Source of the DNA: Apostichopus japonicus
Lineage: Eukaryota; Echinodermata; Holothuroidea; Aspidochirotida; Stichopodidae
Length of the DNA: 64,000 nt
NCBI RefSeq assembly: GCF_037975245.1
Contig: NC_092562.1
Span: 1,927,001-1,991,000 of the forward strand
Direction: 5' to 3'
Shown: positions 49,601 to 58,679 of the stretch, in pieces
How the letters are laid out: every line of letters starts with the position of its first letter
Position numbering within the stretch: position 1 is the stretch's first letter
Position numbers and translations under genes: made by a program
Notes under the pieces: generated by a model
Seen by the model: the letters and a program-made list of their open reading frames with translations, nothing else
Database searches by the model: none
Told to the model about the DNA's origin: nothing

Positions 49601-51186
49601 TATTAATATTTTTCATTATAATTTATCTCAAAGATATTGCACACAACAAAAACACTGTCAGTTCGAGTCAATCTGCCTTTTGTTCATTGCGCCCTCTTTG
49701 TACTTAATAATATAAATATTGCTTAAAACTACGGAATAACAATTTTTATATATGAGAATTGGGGATGGGCTGTTCGTAAGAAATAAAGTATAGATCTCAA
49801 AGAGTGACCCAGGGAATTATTTATCACGAATCGCATCACAAACAGGCCTGCGAGACATCAAATATTCAAATTGCTACACGAGTCCAGCAGTTTATTTATA
49901 GCCAGGAAGAGACAAAACATTGACCACGGTCTTCAAAACTGCTTACTGCTGCACAAACTTTGAAAACTTTATTATGCCCTTCATAACATAAATAATATTC
50001 CCATCTGGAATACATGGTCCTATTGGTATACATAGTAAATCAACTTTTCTTCTCCGAGAACCCTTCAATAAGGGTTCGAACCTGCACACCTTAGTTTGCC
50101 AGTCCACTGCCTAGAAACCACTTGACCTAACGCTCCCTCGCATAGTATGTAATTATTACAATATGGAGTACAATGTCATCTCAGATTTGTAGCAAGAACT
50201 GTACAAATAGAGTACCAAGCTTTAGATACTACTACAGGCAGACGTAAAGCAAAATTTAGAGTACAAGTACATGGGTTTGCTTAAGATATGACTACATGCA
50301 GGCATAAAGCAAATTTTATAGTACAGTACATGGGTTTCCTCAAGATACGACTACATGCGAGCGTAAAGCAAATTTTAGAGTAAAAGTACATGGGTTTCCT
50401 CAAGATACGACTACATGCGGGCATAAAGCAAATTTTAGAGTAAAAGTACATGCTTTAGATATGACTATGTACATGCAGGCGTATATCCAGTTCAACTACA
50501 TAGGTTTGCTTTAGATGTAGACTATGTACAGTACAGGTACATGCAGGCGTATAGCAAATTTTAGAGTACAAGAACATGGGTTTGCTTTTGATACAAAGTA
50601 GTTACATGCAGGCATAAAGCAAATAGAGTACTTGTAGTACATGGGGTCTGCTTTAGATATGACTACATGCAGGTGTGAACCAAAAAGAGTACAAGTACAT
50701 GGGTTTGCTTTAGATACAAAGTACTGCATGCAGGCATAAAGCAAATAGAGTACTTGTAGTACATGGGTCTGCTTTAGATATGACTACATGCAGGTGTGAA
50801 GCAAAAAGAGTACAAGTACATGGGTTTGCTTTAGATACAAAGTACTGCATGCAGGCATAAAGCAAATAGAGTACTTGTAGTACATGGGGTCTGCTTTAGA
50901 TATGACTACATGCAGGTGTGAAGCAAAAACAGTACAAGTACATCGGTTTGCTTTAGATACAGCTACATGCAGTTGTAAAGCAAGATCTACTTGTACGTGA
51001 TACAATAAGAAACAAAAAATCACTATATTTGTATCGTGAGTACAAAATTCACAAAATTCGTACTGTACTTGGCCTGAATACTGTACTTAGTAGTCTAAGT
51101 ACTGAATAAAGTATAAAATTAACTATATTTATACTCTGTACTGAAGGTACCGAAAACTTAAAGCTTCAATCTTACCTTGACTCCAT
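37614..51186 (-). CDS. HMGCS1: Hydroxymethylglutaryl-CoA synthase, cytosolic type, 11 coding exons
   Basis: HMG-CoA synthase condenses acetyl-CoA with acetoacetyl-CoA to HMG-CoA, the step before HMG-CoA reductase in the mevalonate pathway. Joining 51,186-51,176; 47,413-47,247; 45,530-45,231; 44,431-44,306; 43,414-43,250; 42,254-42,083; 41,404-41,234; 40,542-40,436; 39,749-39,624; 38,613-38,459; 37,685-37,614 gives 1,572 nt: 523 residues plus TGA. Every junction is GT-AG and phase-consistent. The length is close to human HMGCS1 (520 residues). Catalytic residues in the joined protein are Glu105 ([11 protein letters not shown]), Cys139 (TTNACYGGT) and His274 (FHTPYCKL). Also conserved are [42 protein letters not shown] and a C-terminal PPAKKLPQP. 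The N-terminus is short and not a mitochondrial leader, so this is the cytosolic form. The first ATG (51,186) sits in CACCATGG with an in-frame TAG four codons before it; the ATG at 47,403 is an alternative giving 516 residues. The exon structure and sequence look intact, so the gene is probably functional. Confidence 0.96.
38459..38613 (-). CDS. HMGCS1: HMGCS exon 10
   Basis: 155 nt. Encodes [20 protein letters not shown], then [12 protein letters not shown] and a divergent tail ending VSNHSQ (phase 0). Acceptor CCTACAG, donor GTGAGA. Its 3' junction has a decayed copy about 370 bp upstream in gene orientation. Confidence 0.93.
38690..38900 (-). pseudogene. Decayed duplicate of the HMGCS exon 10/intron 10 junction
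   Basis: This stretch parallels 38,330-38,520 across the exon 10 end and the start of the following intron: GGAAGCATTC against GGGAGCATTT, CATATTTGGAAAA against CATTTGGAAAAA, and CACCTGGGAAT in both. The copy still has CCCAG|GTGATT on the minus strand, a potential donor, but the coding part is degraded. It lies in the intron just upstream (in gene orientation) of the real exon 10. Confidence 0.65.
39624..39749 (-). CDS. HMGCS1: HMGCS exon 9
   Basis: 126 nt. Encodes [20 protein letters not shown] through [11 protein letters not shown] plus one base. Acceptor CTGTTAAAG, donor GTAAGT. Confidence 0.95.
40190..40265 (-). mobile_element. tRNA-derived SINE fragment, minus strand
   Basis: The reverse complement reads GGCTTGTAATCTAGAGG followed by GGCTGCGGATTCC, like the anticodon-arm and B-box half of a tRNA-type SINE head. 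It lies in HMGCS intron 8. No A box or tail is identified. Confidence 0.4.
40296..40395 (+). mobile_element. tRNA-derived SINE head
   Basis: GGGGCTAGATAGCTCATTCGG, an A-box-like segment with TAGCTCA, is followed about 40 bp later by AAGTTTGAATTCC, a B-box-like segment. The spacing fits a tRNA promoter but the cloverleaf is imperfect. It is inserted antisense in HMGCS intron 8, close to the exon 8 donor. Confidence 0.55.
40436..40542 (-). CDS. HMGCS1: HMGCS exon 8
   Basis: 107 nt. Encodes [20 protein letters not shown] through SRDATP plus one base. The FSYGSG motif aligns with human FSYGSG. The exon is too short to stand out as an open frame and was found by phase and homology. Acceptor CCTTCCAG, donor GTAATT. 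Confidence 0.94.
41234..41404 (-). CDS. HMGCS1: HMGCS exon 7
   Basis: 171 nt. Encodes [20 protein letters not shown] through [17 protein letters not shown]. Acceptor CATGCACAG, donor GTATGG, phase 2. Confidence 0.95.
41885..41950 (-). mobile_element. Possible SINE B-box fragment
   Basis: The minus strand has GATGGTTCAAACCCTGG, matching a polymerase III B box. No partner A box was seen. It lies in HMGCS intron 6. Confidence 0.3.
42083..42254 (-). CDS. HMGCS1: HMGCS exon 6 with catalytic His
   Basis: 172 nt. Starts [12 protein letters not shown] and contains [12 protein letters not shown] with the catalytic His. The [13 protein letters not shown] loop is lineage-specific. Ends at LEGY plus two bases (phase 2), donor GTAAAG. 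Confidence 0.96.
42765..43249 (-). repeat. 38-bp minisatellite built from a splice junction
   Basis: About 12 units of roughly 38 bp begin directly at the exon 5 donor. On the minus strand each unit contains GGTAGAGGTAAGAG, which is identical to the real exon 5/intron 5 boundary GGTAGAG|GTAAGAG, followed by a CTATAGGTTTATGGTTCTTAG-like spacer. All but one unit keep the GGTAAG donor core; the unit at about 43,206-43,220 has lost GT. Reading through any repeat brings an in-frame TAA within the first unit. Confidence 0.9.
43250..43414 (-). CDS. HMGCS1: HMGCS exon 5 with tandem donor choice
   Basis: Encodes [18 protein letters not shown] through [11 protein letters not shown]. Two donors 6 bp apart keep the frame: G|GTAGAG (end at 43,256) and GAG|GTAAGA (end at 43,250). 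The second is the better consensus, and using it makes this segment the same length as the human protein, so I chose it. The intron that follows opens with a minisatellite made of copies of this same junction. Confidence 0.92.
44306..44431 (-). CDS. HMGCS1: HMGCS exon 4
   Basis: 126 nt, encodes [20 protein letters not shown] and continues to LVMER plus one base. Acceptor TTCCGACAG, donor GTGAGT, phase 1 at both ends. Confidence 0.96.
45231..45530 (-). CDS. HMGCS1: HMGCS exon 3 with catalytic Glu and Cys
   Basis: 300 nt, starting [10 protein letters not shown]. Carries the catalytic Glu in [16 protein letters not shown] and the acyl-accepting Cys in [16 protein letters not shown]. Ends in SSSWD plus one base, with donor GTAAGG. 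The acceptor is TTTTGAAAAG. Confidence 0.97.
45687..45850. mobile_element. Foldback insertion with 13-bp flanking repeats
   Basis: The outer direct repeat CAGTTTATTACAG occurs at 45,674-45,686 and 45,851-45,863. Between them is a foldback (45,746-45,852) with arms of about 50 bp, beginning TGTGTAAAAGTAAGTT and pairing with only about four mismatches. An A-rich stretch adjoins the left duplication, as expected for the tail of a minus-strand retroinsertion. It lies in HMGCS intron 2. Confidence 0.6.
46229..46698. repeat. Long imperfect inverted repeat
   Basis: The left arm 46,229-46,370 and right arm 46,578-46,698 are inverted copies. Paired landmarks are CTGGTGAAATATGCATA with TATGCAAATTTCACCAG, and AAGCAAACAGATGTGATG with CATCACACCTGTTTGCTT. 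The spacer is about 210 bp. No clear target duplication was found. A MITE-like foldback is the simplest reading. It lies in HMGCS intron 2. Confidence 0.7.
47247..47413 (-). CDS. HMGCS1: HMGCS exon 2
   Basis: Preceded by a CTCTCTCTTCTCAG acceptor. Encodes [20 protein letters not shown] and ends in GKYTI plus the first base of the next Gly (phase 1), with donor GTACAG. It contains an internal ATG at 47,403, which could serve as the start if exon 1 is not used. Confidence 0.95.
48110..48893. repeat. CTGTA/CTGCA pentanucleotide array
   Basis: About 780 bp made almost only of 5-bp units CTGTA, CTGCA, TTGTA, CTGAG and CTGTG. Longer patterns such as ACTGCACTGTATTGTACTG recur irregularly. Because 15 bp is a multiple of three, all frames stay open for long stretches and give false Tyr/Cys/Thr-rich open frames. 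It lies in HMGCS intron 1. Confidence 0.95.
49435..49472 (+). repeat. CTC/C-rich microsatellite
   Basis: A run of CCTCCTCCTCTTCCTCCTCC followed by more than ten C. It lies in HMGCS intron 1. Confidence 0.8.
50050..50145 (-). mobile_element. tRNA-derived SINE head
   Basis: On the minus strand, GCGTTAGGTCAAGTGG (A-box-like) is followed by GCAGGTTCGAACCC, a perfect polymerase III B box, about 40 bp later. The acceptor-stem ends do not pair, so it is not a functional tRNA gene. Same orientation as the HMGCS gene, in intron 1. Confidence 0.6.
50219..50990. repeat. Minisatellite of about 63-bp units with internal dyad
   Basis: About a dozen imperfect units with the theme TTTGCTTTAGATA, GACTACATGCAGGC, TAAAGCAAA, GAGTAC, AAGTACATGGG. 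TTTGCTTTA and TAAAGCAAA are exact complements, so each unit can fold into a hairpin. Paired units of about 125 bp are visible at 50,640-50,940. It lies in HMGCS intron 1, close to exon 1. Confidence 0.88.
51176..51186 (-). CDS. HMGCS1: HMGCS exon 1, coding part (11 nt)
   Basis: ATGGAGTCAAG followed by the donor GTAAGA. The ATG context CACCATGG is optimal for initiation and an in-frame TAG lies four codons upstream. Splicing to 47,413 reads M-E-S-R-H-T-S and then runs in frame into M-P-S-S-I-N-G. The exon is inferred from context; only a transcript would prove it. Confidence 0.7.
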
Positions 51187-51189
51187 GGT

Positions 51190-51436
51190 GAACTAAATTG
51201 GGTCTTTTCAATGTTCAGCAAATGTAAGGTATATAACTAAGAACTCTCAGAGGCTTATAAATTCAGAGATGTGAATCACTCAACTGTCAGAACTTAAACT
51301 GAGGCTCAGAATCCAATTTAAGAGGTTGTAAGAAAGAGGTAACAGCTTAAAAGCTGCTGGTGGGTAGACCCTCAAATCTACAGGTACCCTACCCAATGAG
51401 ACCAGAATGAGAGCTGATTGGTCGATACCAATCGGA
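51190..51436 (-). promoter_or_regulatory. Probable HMGCS promoter region
   Basis: Immediately upstream of exon 1. At 51,416-51,433 two CCAAT boxes face each other with 7-bp complementary arms (GATTGGT and ACCAATC, spacer CGAT), a good NF-Y-type arrangement; a further CCAAT is at 51,392-51,396. A TATA-like TATATA is at 51,230-51,235, 44 nt before the ATG, which would leave a very short leader. Vertebrate HMG-CoA synthase promoters combine NF-Y with sterol-response elements. I saw only a weak sterol-element resemblance (ATCACTCAAC near 51,277). Confidence 0.45.
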
Positions 51437-52330
51437 AACTGTATACTGACCCACTCAAGCGAATCGAGGAGGGTAACAAGTGCATTATTCAGGAAGTAAT
51501 TAAGACTCTTTATAACAATACTTGTATGTTCAAAGCAACCCTCATATTTAGACAGTGCCTCTAACAGTTTTTTCTCCTTCTAATTTCTCTTAATTGTGTA
51601 ACACATATTTAGGTTAAAGACATTCAATATTATTTCCAGCACACAGGCTGGGAATTGAAATAATGGCCACTTGGGGATATTCTGATATAAATTTGTAATT
51701 CATTGTCACCATTAAACTTTGCTGAATATACACAGACATTGAATTCAACATTTCAAAAATTGTGTGGCCCCAAATAAATTTAGATCCTCTGAAAGCTGCA
51801 GGAATAAATATTTTGTAAACTTAAAAAAAATGTTTTAGCACACATCCCAAAATTTGTTGACCGTAAACTCTGGTTGCAAATAAATTATAATGCCCAGAGT
51901 TGGATGTTATTGTCTTGCTAGTGTAACAAACAAAAGCTAGTATATACTTGATGTCTTTCACTAAACAATAGCAATTAAAGTTTGAAAGAGTTCCAGCAAA
52001 CATCATGCATTGAGATATGTGGAATGAGTAAAACCATAATTTTACTCTGAAAAGCAGCTTGTTGAGTCAGGTTTTGATTACGGTTTGGATATTACAATTA
52101 TCTAACTAGACTTACTAAAATCACATATTCGATACCAATTTATTTAACCACTACGAACATAATCTTGTCAAGTTGGTGGGTTGAGGAAGGGAAGAGGTAT
52201 ACACAGCAGTGTCATTAACATGATTAAAAACTACATATATACATGTTGCAATGTTTTAGGGTGTGGTTGTTTTGGAAATTGCCAAGTGCTGCATTTAGTT
52301 TCTATAGAAGTGAGAGCCATAGAAATGCCA
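51437..52330. other. Intergenic, no gene seen
   Basis: AT-rich DNA upstream of the HMGCS gene. No coding region, RNA gene or repeat stands out. Confidence 0.5.
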
Positions 52331-52535
52331 TTAATAATAATAATATTATTATTATTTTTATTATTCAAATTATTATTCAAATTTTTATTATCAAATGTTA
52401 TTATTATTATTATCATTATTATTATTATTATCATCATTATATATTATGATTATCATTATGATTAAATTATTATTATCATTATTTTTGATATTAATATAAT
52501 TTATTATTATTACTATAATTATTATCATCATCATA
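52331..52535. repeat. ATT/ATC trinucleotide microsatellite
   Basis: About 200 bp of ATT units with interspersed ATC and ATG units, giving spurious Ile- and Asn-rich frames on the two strands. Confidence 0.95.
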
Positions 52536-52936
52536 TTCTGTTTGGGCATACTATTTTGGCTGATACTATAGCATTGTAGATCTCTGAAAACCTGGTTATC
52601 ATTTCCACTGAATTTATATCATGGTTCTAATGAACTCACTGAACCACAGCCATGAGTAACTTTATCAATGCCCCCCCCCCCCATCCCATCCCAATTATAG
52701 GAAATATTTGATTACAGCAAATCCAGGTTAAGTTCAGCTTAAAATGTATAGCAATTCAGTGAGCCTCAGTTTACTGTACCTATACAGGCAATCATGCAAT
52801 CCCATTTCCCCTTCCTTATCTGTTCCCTGACATTACATACAGATAAATTCCCTATAAAAAATATTTGCTACTGAAGGTTTCCCTTATATGTGCAGCCTAC
52901 ATACTGTAGTATGGTAATACAACTTGATCAAACTGT

Positions 52937-53521
52937 ACATACAAGTGTGCTTTTTACGTGCAAAGAAACGGACACGGACCAAAGGTCAACAAAATCAAAA
53001 ACAATCCCAGTCCGTTTAACAACCACCAAAAACCCAACTGAAAACCCACAAACAGAAATCTCTCACTAACCCACAAATGTATAAAATGTAGCTTTTAATG
53101 TGACGTGAAAAGGACACGGACCCAAAGGCTAACAGAACCAAAACAATAAAGCTCCACAAACCAGCCCCAAAAAGCCAACTCCAAACCACAAACAGAAACC
53201 CCCCCAACCCATATTATGTAACGACCACACAAACCCCCCACACCACACATAACAACTAACTAACTCCAAAATTCATCCGGGGTACGCCGTCCCGATAGCA
53301 GACGACAGGCTTGCGCATTACCTGCGAAGTTTTCCCAACACGGGCCTTTTCAAGCCCCCAGCAGCATTCCCCCTTTTCCCACGAGGGAGCAGAGTTCCCA
53401 ACTCCCTGTCAACCCCGATCGAGTGGACCTCCCTGTCAGGAACAGGAGGTCCACTAGCGACCATCGTGTCCGGCACAAAGTAAGTGGCCGTGGGTAGGGC
53501 GGAAGGGCCACATACAAGTGT
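52937..53521 (-). mobile_element. 561-bp retroelement-like insertion with 12-bp target duplication
   Basis: ACATACAAGTGT occurs at 52,937-52,948 and again at 53,510-53,521 and brackets a 561-bp insert. The right two fifths (53,276-53,509) is GC-rich, unlike its surroundings, and full of inverted repeats: GTGGCC/GGCCAC at the outer end (53,485-53,510), GTGGACCTC/GAGGTCCAC (53,423-53,454) and GGGC/GCCC (53,343-53,358). The left part is a two-copy tandem repeat of about 140 bp (52,955-53,215) with ACGGAC and CACAAACAGAAA in each. A 12-bp duplication suggests target-primed reverse transcription. Read on the minus strand it begins with the structured part and ends with the tandem repeat. No reverse transcriptase frame is present and I do not recognise the family. 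Confidence 0.7.
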
Positions 53522-56500
53522 AGCATGCTGTTGTTACTGCAAAGCCTAGAATAGACCTACATACATAGTACCAGTACAGATTATTCCAGCTTTAACAAAT
53601 TTTTGAAAGGAAGTTTAAGTAATACAGGGTACACTAACACATGGTACCTGCCACATCCATGCTTCATGCTTGACAATGAATTACTTAATGATGTTTTTGC
53701 ATGCTGGCTTCATTAAATTGTGATTAACAAAGGGCTAAAATTGTGACTTCTTTATAGCACAATGTCTTAGAGTTTCAATCAGGTACTACTTAGGACCTGA
53801 TTAAAGTCAAACAATTTTGAGGAAGTCTTGAAAATTTCTCAACATCCTGATTTTGTTTGAATGCTCCTTTGTTGTCTGGACAATGAAGTTCAAAGATGGT
53901 CATGGTTGGATGGATTTGAATATTCATGTCCAATACAGGAGGATTTAATGAATATATTCAGGATACTTCAAACTTGACCATTTTGCATACATGTACAGCC
54001 ACAAGATCAATTTTTTCCTGATTTTCTGTGGTTTTAAAGTTTCTTCTTTGTAAAGTAAGTTGAAAGATCAGAAAGACACCACATTTAAGCAAACAAACTT
54101 TTATCCAGGCAGGTCGGAAGTTACAAACAGACGTATCAAGTTTAACCCACGGCCAACGATATGTTCACATACACTGACATTTAAGTATATACTGACATAC
54201 ATACATGTATACTGACATACGGTGACCTCAAATCCACAATGTCTAAATGATAGAGTCCAAGATTCGCCAAAGTAATGGACAATTATCAAAGATGTCACAT
54301 TTGTACATATCAGAAATTATTGAGAACATTAATGTAACAATGTGTACAGTACATTGCACATGGGTTAGAATGTAACAACAAAACAGGGGTTGTACAAGCT
54401 CGGTCATAGTGTGATTACACGTAATGTTAGGGCAGGGTATGCAAGATGAGTGCCAAAAGTGACACATGTTTTACGATACTTAGTCTTGAGACCAATGCGT
54501 GCAGTGCGTAGGGTCTAATGAACAGTAGCCTACTTGGTACGCCGCAGGTCTCCCTCGAAAAAGAGTCACAACACCGACTAAGACAGATTCACAAGACCAG
54601 CCATGAAGGAACATGTACTTACGAGAGTTTTCTCTTCATATGTTTCCGAGGCATACTGACCATTCTCAAGACTCACTTGAACACACATCAGACTTTTTCC
54701 ATGAATTAAAAGAAGGCATAACAAGGAGTAAAGAAAGAGGAGAAAGATTTGGATTTAAGCAAAATCTCACGTTACACATGTATACCGACAAACATTTTCA
54801 TATGTTCACTGCAAATATCAATGCTTGTTTTTTACATTTATACAGCATAAACTGAATCTGGCAATTGAAGCAAATCCCCTCAGAGTGAAAGCATGCCAAT
54901 TTCTGTATATAGTACACAAGGATCCAGTTTCATTCAGGAACATAAAATTGAGGAGAATTGCTTACTTAGTTAGGCTGATGGGGGTGAAAACTGAATGCCA
55001 GATATATGCCTCCAATTTTTTTTAAATTACGATTTGTTTGAAAATCAAGCCATTTCTCATAAAGTTTACTACAATATGATCATACAAGTCATTGTTTACG
55101 AGTGCACAACAGTTCATTTCATCAGGGCTATTTCATAAACTAAGTCTGTACATACCAACTGTTACAGTACAGGATAAAGGGTAGCACAAACACTGTACTG
55201 CAGTATTGTTCAAAATGCAACACATCCAACATTGAAAGATCTCAGCTTTATATATGTCTTGGGAAATGAAACATCTTGATGAAGTTGTGGTGCGAGTACA
55301 CAGTACTTCGGGATAGTTAACCTTTGTGTCTGACCCTCTTTCTGAATTCGGTTGTGACTATTCATTGATTACTAAACAGAGGAGCCAATAAGTTTGCATG
55401 ATTTGAAAACATTATGATGCGCTTTTCATAATTCAGTGGAAGGGAGTCATCTTAATGACTTGATAAGGAATTAACGGTAATGTGTGATTCCTTCACGTCA
55501 ATTTCGTAATGGCTTACAGGTCCAAAATACTACACTGATTCCTACTATAAATATCAGAAAGATTGACTATCTGACCCAATGCCCGCGGAAACAAAACTGA
55601 ATAGTATAAACTGATGTTACATGTAGGAGAAGCTGAACTGCTGACAGATGTAACCAGTCATCATATTTCTTGGTTAGATATTACAATAATAATGATAATA
55701 ATAATCTGGCAGTTTCTACACATTTTAGTCAAAAGTACACTGAATTTAAGCAAACTTAACAAAGCTCTCCATTTGGAGTTCAGTTTGATTATATCTTTGG
55801 TATAGGAAGCAATCCATTTGTTTAGCCTGGGACTAAAAATCTTCAAACTGTTGCGCACAAGCCAATGGGTTGTCGGGTCATTATTACTTCTAGGCCTAAG
55901 TATTGTGTGCCCGTAGAGGTATTTTAAAGTGCATGTTTTCATCGAGGACTACATAATGCAAGTTTTTCTAAGAGGACGAAAACCTTTTTAAGACTTTGCG
56001 TGTTGTGGAAACAACTTTTAAAATCCTAGTGACAGTACGGCGTACATTTAAGTTGGCCTCCAAACACTTTTTTCATGACAACATATTTCGCAGAACTAGG
56101 CCTAGCGTTATCATACAGCTTGTACTGTGCAAGTTACATATAGTTTCAGTGTAAATAACAGTCACCATACTTAACATTAGGCTTCGGGAAACAATCAATT
56201 CCAATTTCCAGCAGGGTCCAGCCTGATATAGGAACCATGACTTCCTGATAAAACAAAATTTTAACTTTAAACTTAAAAAAAAAGAAAAGAAAGAGAACCA
56301 ACCGTACTTTGAAACTACTCGTCAGGCCACGACTAACTCTGGGCTGTTTGTATCGTTGTATTGTGGTGGAATGTGTGTTGACCTTCGAGACCGTGTCTTT
56401 CACAGAGGTTACTTAGGCCTTCAATGAAACTCCTCAATAACGTACTTCCCTATGATAGGAATTATTATTCATTCATCAATGGTCCTCCAATTCAGTTCGG

Positions 56501-58028
56501 ATTACCCTGCCCGGCCTAACTTAAGAATCCGTACCATATGAATGGGAAAGCTTAATTTCGAATCGGCAGAATAACAACTGTTATAATCCGGCTGAACGTG
56601 CATGTGTGCTCCCAAATCAATAGAATAACAGTCAGTGAATAGGTGCGTCGCGTGAAGGATTCGCTGGAATGAATTTTAGCCTGTCGGGTAGTCGAATGGT
56701 ACGGATTCTAAATTAGTACCCAAAGCCCTTCGGTTATACATTAATTCATACGCAAACTAGAAATAAAGCATTCAAATTTACTTCCCGAATCACCTGACCG
56801 TACATCGAATTGGTCTGCCGATCGTACGATATACCCTATTTTGTACTCACGTGTTCCATAGTGTCAATTTTGATTGTTTACTAACATGTGCAGTTGTGAA
56901 GTTGAAGGTCAATATCGTTTAATTGCAGTATAACGGCTAGTAATTATGTCATCGACTAAAATTGGAATTCCATTTCATGAAAAGGTTACGCAGGATGTCG
57001 GCTAGCCTTAGTTTGATGGGAAAATTGCGGTATACGATGATCGTTCCTATAGGCCTTATTTCATTGTTTATTCTCCTCTTATAAAACCACAAAACGAGCA
57101 TTATTTTATATTATTATGTATATTTTATTATGTTATATTATTAGGTTTATTTTTTATTAGGTATGTTTCCGGCCATCTCAACAACCGAAAGAGAAACAAA
57201 TAGGGGGAATTGGGCAAAATCCAACAAAAAACAAGCCACGGCAAAATATGAAGTAAAATGTTTGGGTTTTATACGGTTGGCCTACACGTCACCTCTGCAA
57301 AAAGGTATCCTGCAGGATGTATGCAAAAGTAATTGTCACGCTAACCTTGGTATCCCCGCACAAGACAATTACATTGGTTTTATAAATTATTTCCCGGATA
57401 AAGCGAAGGGGGAGAGGGGCCGGGGGGGGGGTGGATTGGGTTCTTCACGTTTCTAACGCGTAAAAAAGATAATTACGCGGGTCTCTTATTTGATCACAAA
57501 TATTTGAATTTTTAAAAGTATAGTAGGAGGATGAGTTCGTGTTAAAACTGTCAAACATATCATCAGTCATTGTGGATGATTCTACTTTTTGCATCACTAG
57601 TTGTAGGCCTATTAGTCTCAAGAGGATGGCTTATCTGGATTGAGAGCCTTTTAATTTTCAGAAGCAAATGGAATTTGATGGCAAGGCTTAAAGGTCAAAA
57701 CTGTTAGAGCAATTACCGCAAATACCTGGTTAACATTAAACCGAGAGTTTAGGCTTAGCTCTATATGAGCGGACCATTTTATGGCAAGGCCAAAATAGAA
57801 CCTGGTAGAGGTCGCCCTTTTTTGTTTCGATTATAATCGTAAACCTACGTAGTCATGCAGGCGGGTGGGTGTATTTAAGTGTGTATGTATGTATTTGTAT
57901 GTATGTATGAGTATTAATGTGCGTGTTTGTGTCTGTATGTTAGTTTAGTCCCAAAATTATTTATTGCGAATTTCAGTGCTTCTCAAAACCACCAACATTT
58001 GGTACACTGTTTCTAATAACTGTTTATT
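53522..58028. other. Intergenic, no gene seen
   Basis: About 4.5 kb of AT-rich sequence. Short open frames (up to about 97 codons, e.g. plus strand 57,163-57,456) show no recognisable domain. There are small ATA-type microsatellites at about 55,680-55,706 and 57,100-57,160, a poly-G tract near 57,421-57,431 and a GTAT run near 57,884-57,912. Confidence 0.5.
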
Positions 58029-58281
58029 GGAGTGTTAGCTCAGAGGTTAACGCCGGTGCCTTCCAATCATTATAAGGTCCCCGGTTCGAGTCACTCCAAG
58101 ATTAATATATGTCGTCCAGTTACTAGAGTTGTTGACAATTCATAATCATGGACGTTAAATATGAATGTAAGAGGCTGACTTCGGTCAGCAAGTTGCGGCT
58201 TTGATAAGCCAATGCGGCTTCTTCGCGAGTTCCTGCTTGCAGGAGGATCTAAAATACATACATACAAACATACATACAATA
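58029..58281 (+). mobile_element. tRNA-headed SINE with three-hairpin body and CATA tail
   Basis: The head 58,029-58,098 starts GGAGTG and ends CACTCC, a pairing acceptor stem. It has an A-box-like TTAGCTCAGAGG and a B box GGTTCGAGTC, but the T-arm 3' strand is missing, so it is not a working tRNA. The body carries three consecutive hairpins: GCTGAC-TTCG-GTCAGC (58,174-58,189), GGCTT-TGAT-AAGCC (58,197-58,210) and TCCTGC-TT-GCAGGA (58,231-58,244). The 3' end is a CATACATACAAACATACATA run. I found no clear target duplication. Confidence 0.7.
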
Positions 58282-58404
58282 AAGCAATGTCCTACCAGGA
58301 ATGTATCACTATATATGTAGGAATTAGGAGACTGCGAGAGGCCTATAAACCGCAGAGGCTCGAGTGACCCCCTCCCTTCCCCTACACATCGCGCAGGAAA
58401 GATC

Positions 58405-58670
58405 TCAATTCGCAACAGAGGTTAGAGCTATATTTTGTGTCATGAAAATCATATTATTACAAGCGTTATTTTAACTTAAATTCGCTGACCCAGAAAATTC
58501 CGCCCAGCCCACTCCGAAATTCGAATTCGCAATAGAGGGTAGATCCTATACGGTGTGATGTAAAATTATATCAATACAAGCGTGAATTAAACTTAAATTC
58601 CTTGACCCTCGAAGTATCGCCCCACCCCCCACTCCTAAACTTCGAATTCGCAATATAGGGTGTAAAGCCT
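58405..58670 (+). repeat. Tandem repeat of about 135 bp, two to three copies
   Basis: The series AATTCGCAA-AGAGG-TAGA, TACAAGCGT, TTAAACTTAAATTC, GACCC and CCCACTCC occurs twice, and the start of a third copy (TTCGAATTCGCAATATAGGG) follows near 58,640. Confidence 0.75.
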
Positions 58671-58679
58671 TTATAGCTG

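Noticed and set aside
37614-51186. Mitochondrial HMGCS2 or a processed pseudogene
   Set aside because: No mitochondrial leader, introns present, all phases consistent and catalytic residues intact, so a functional cytosolic-type gene is the better reading.
54101-57456. Several open frames of 60-97 codons
   Set aside because: No conserved motif, no convincing splice context and no consistent codon pattern.
58029-58098. Functional tRNA gene
   Set aside because: Acceptor ends pair and the A and B boxes are present, but the T-arm lacks its 3' strand and a repeat body follows, so it is a SINE head.
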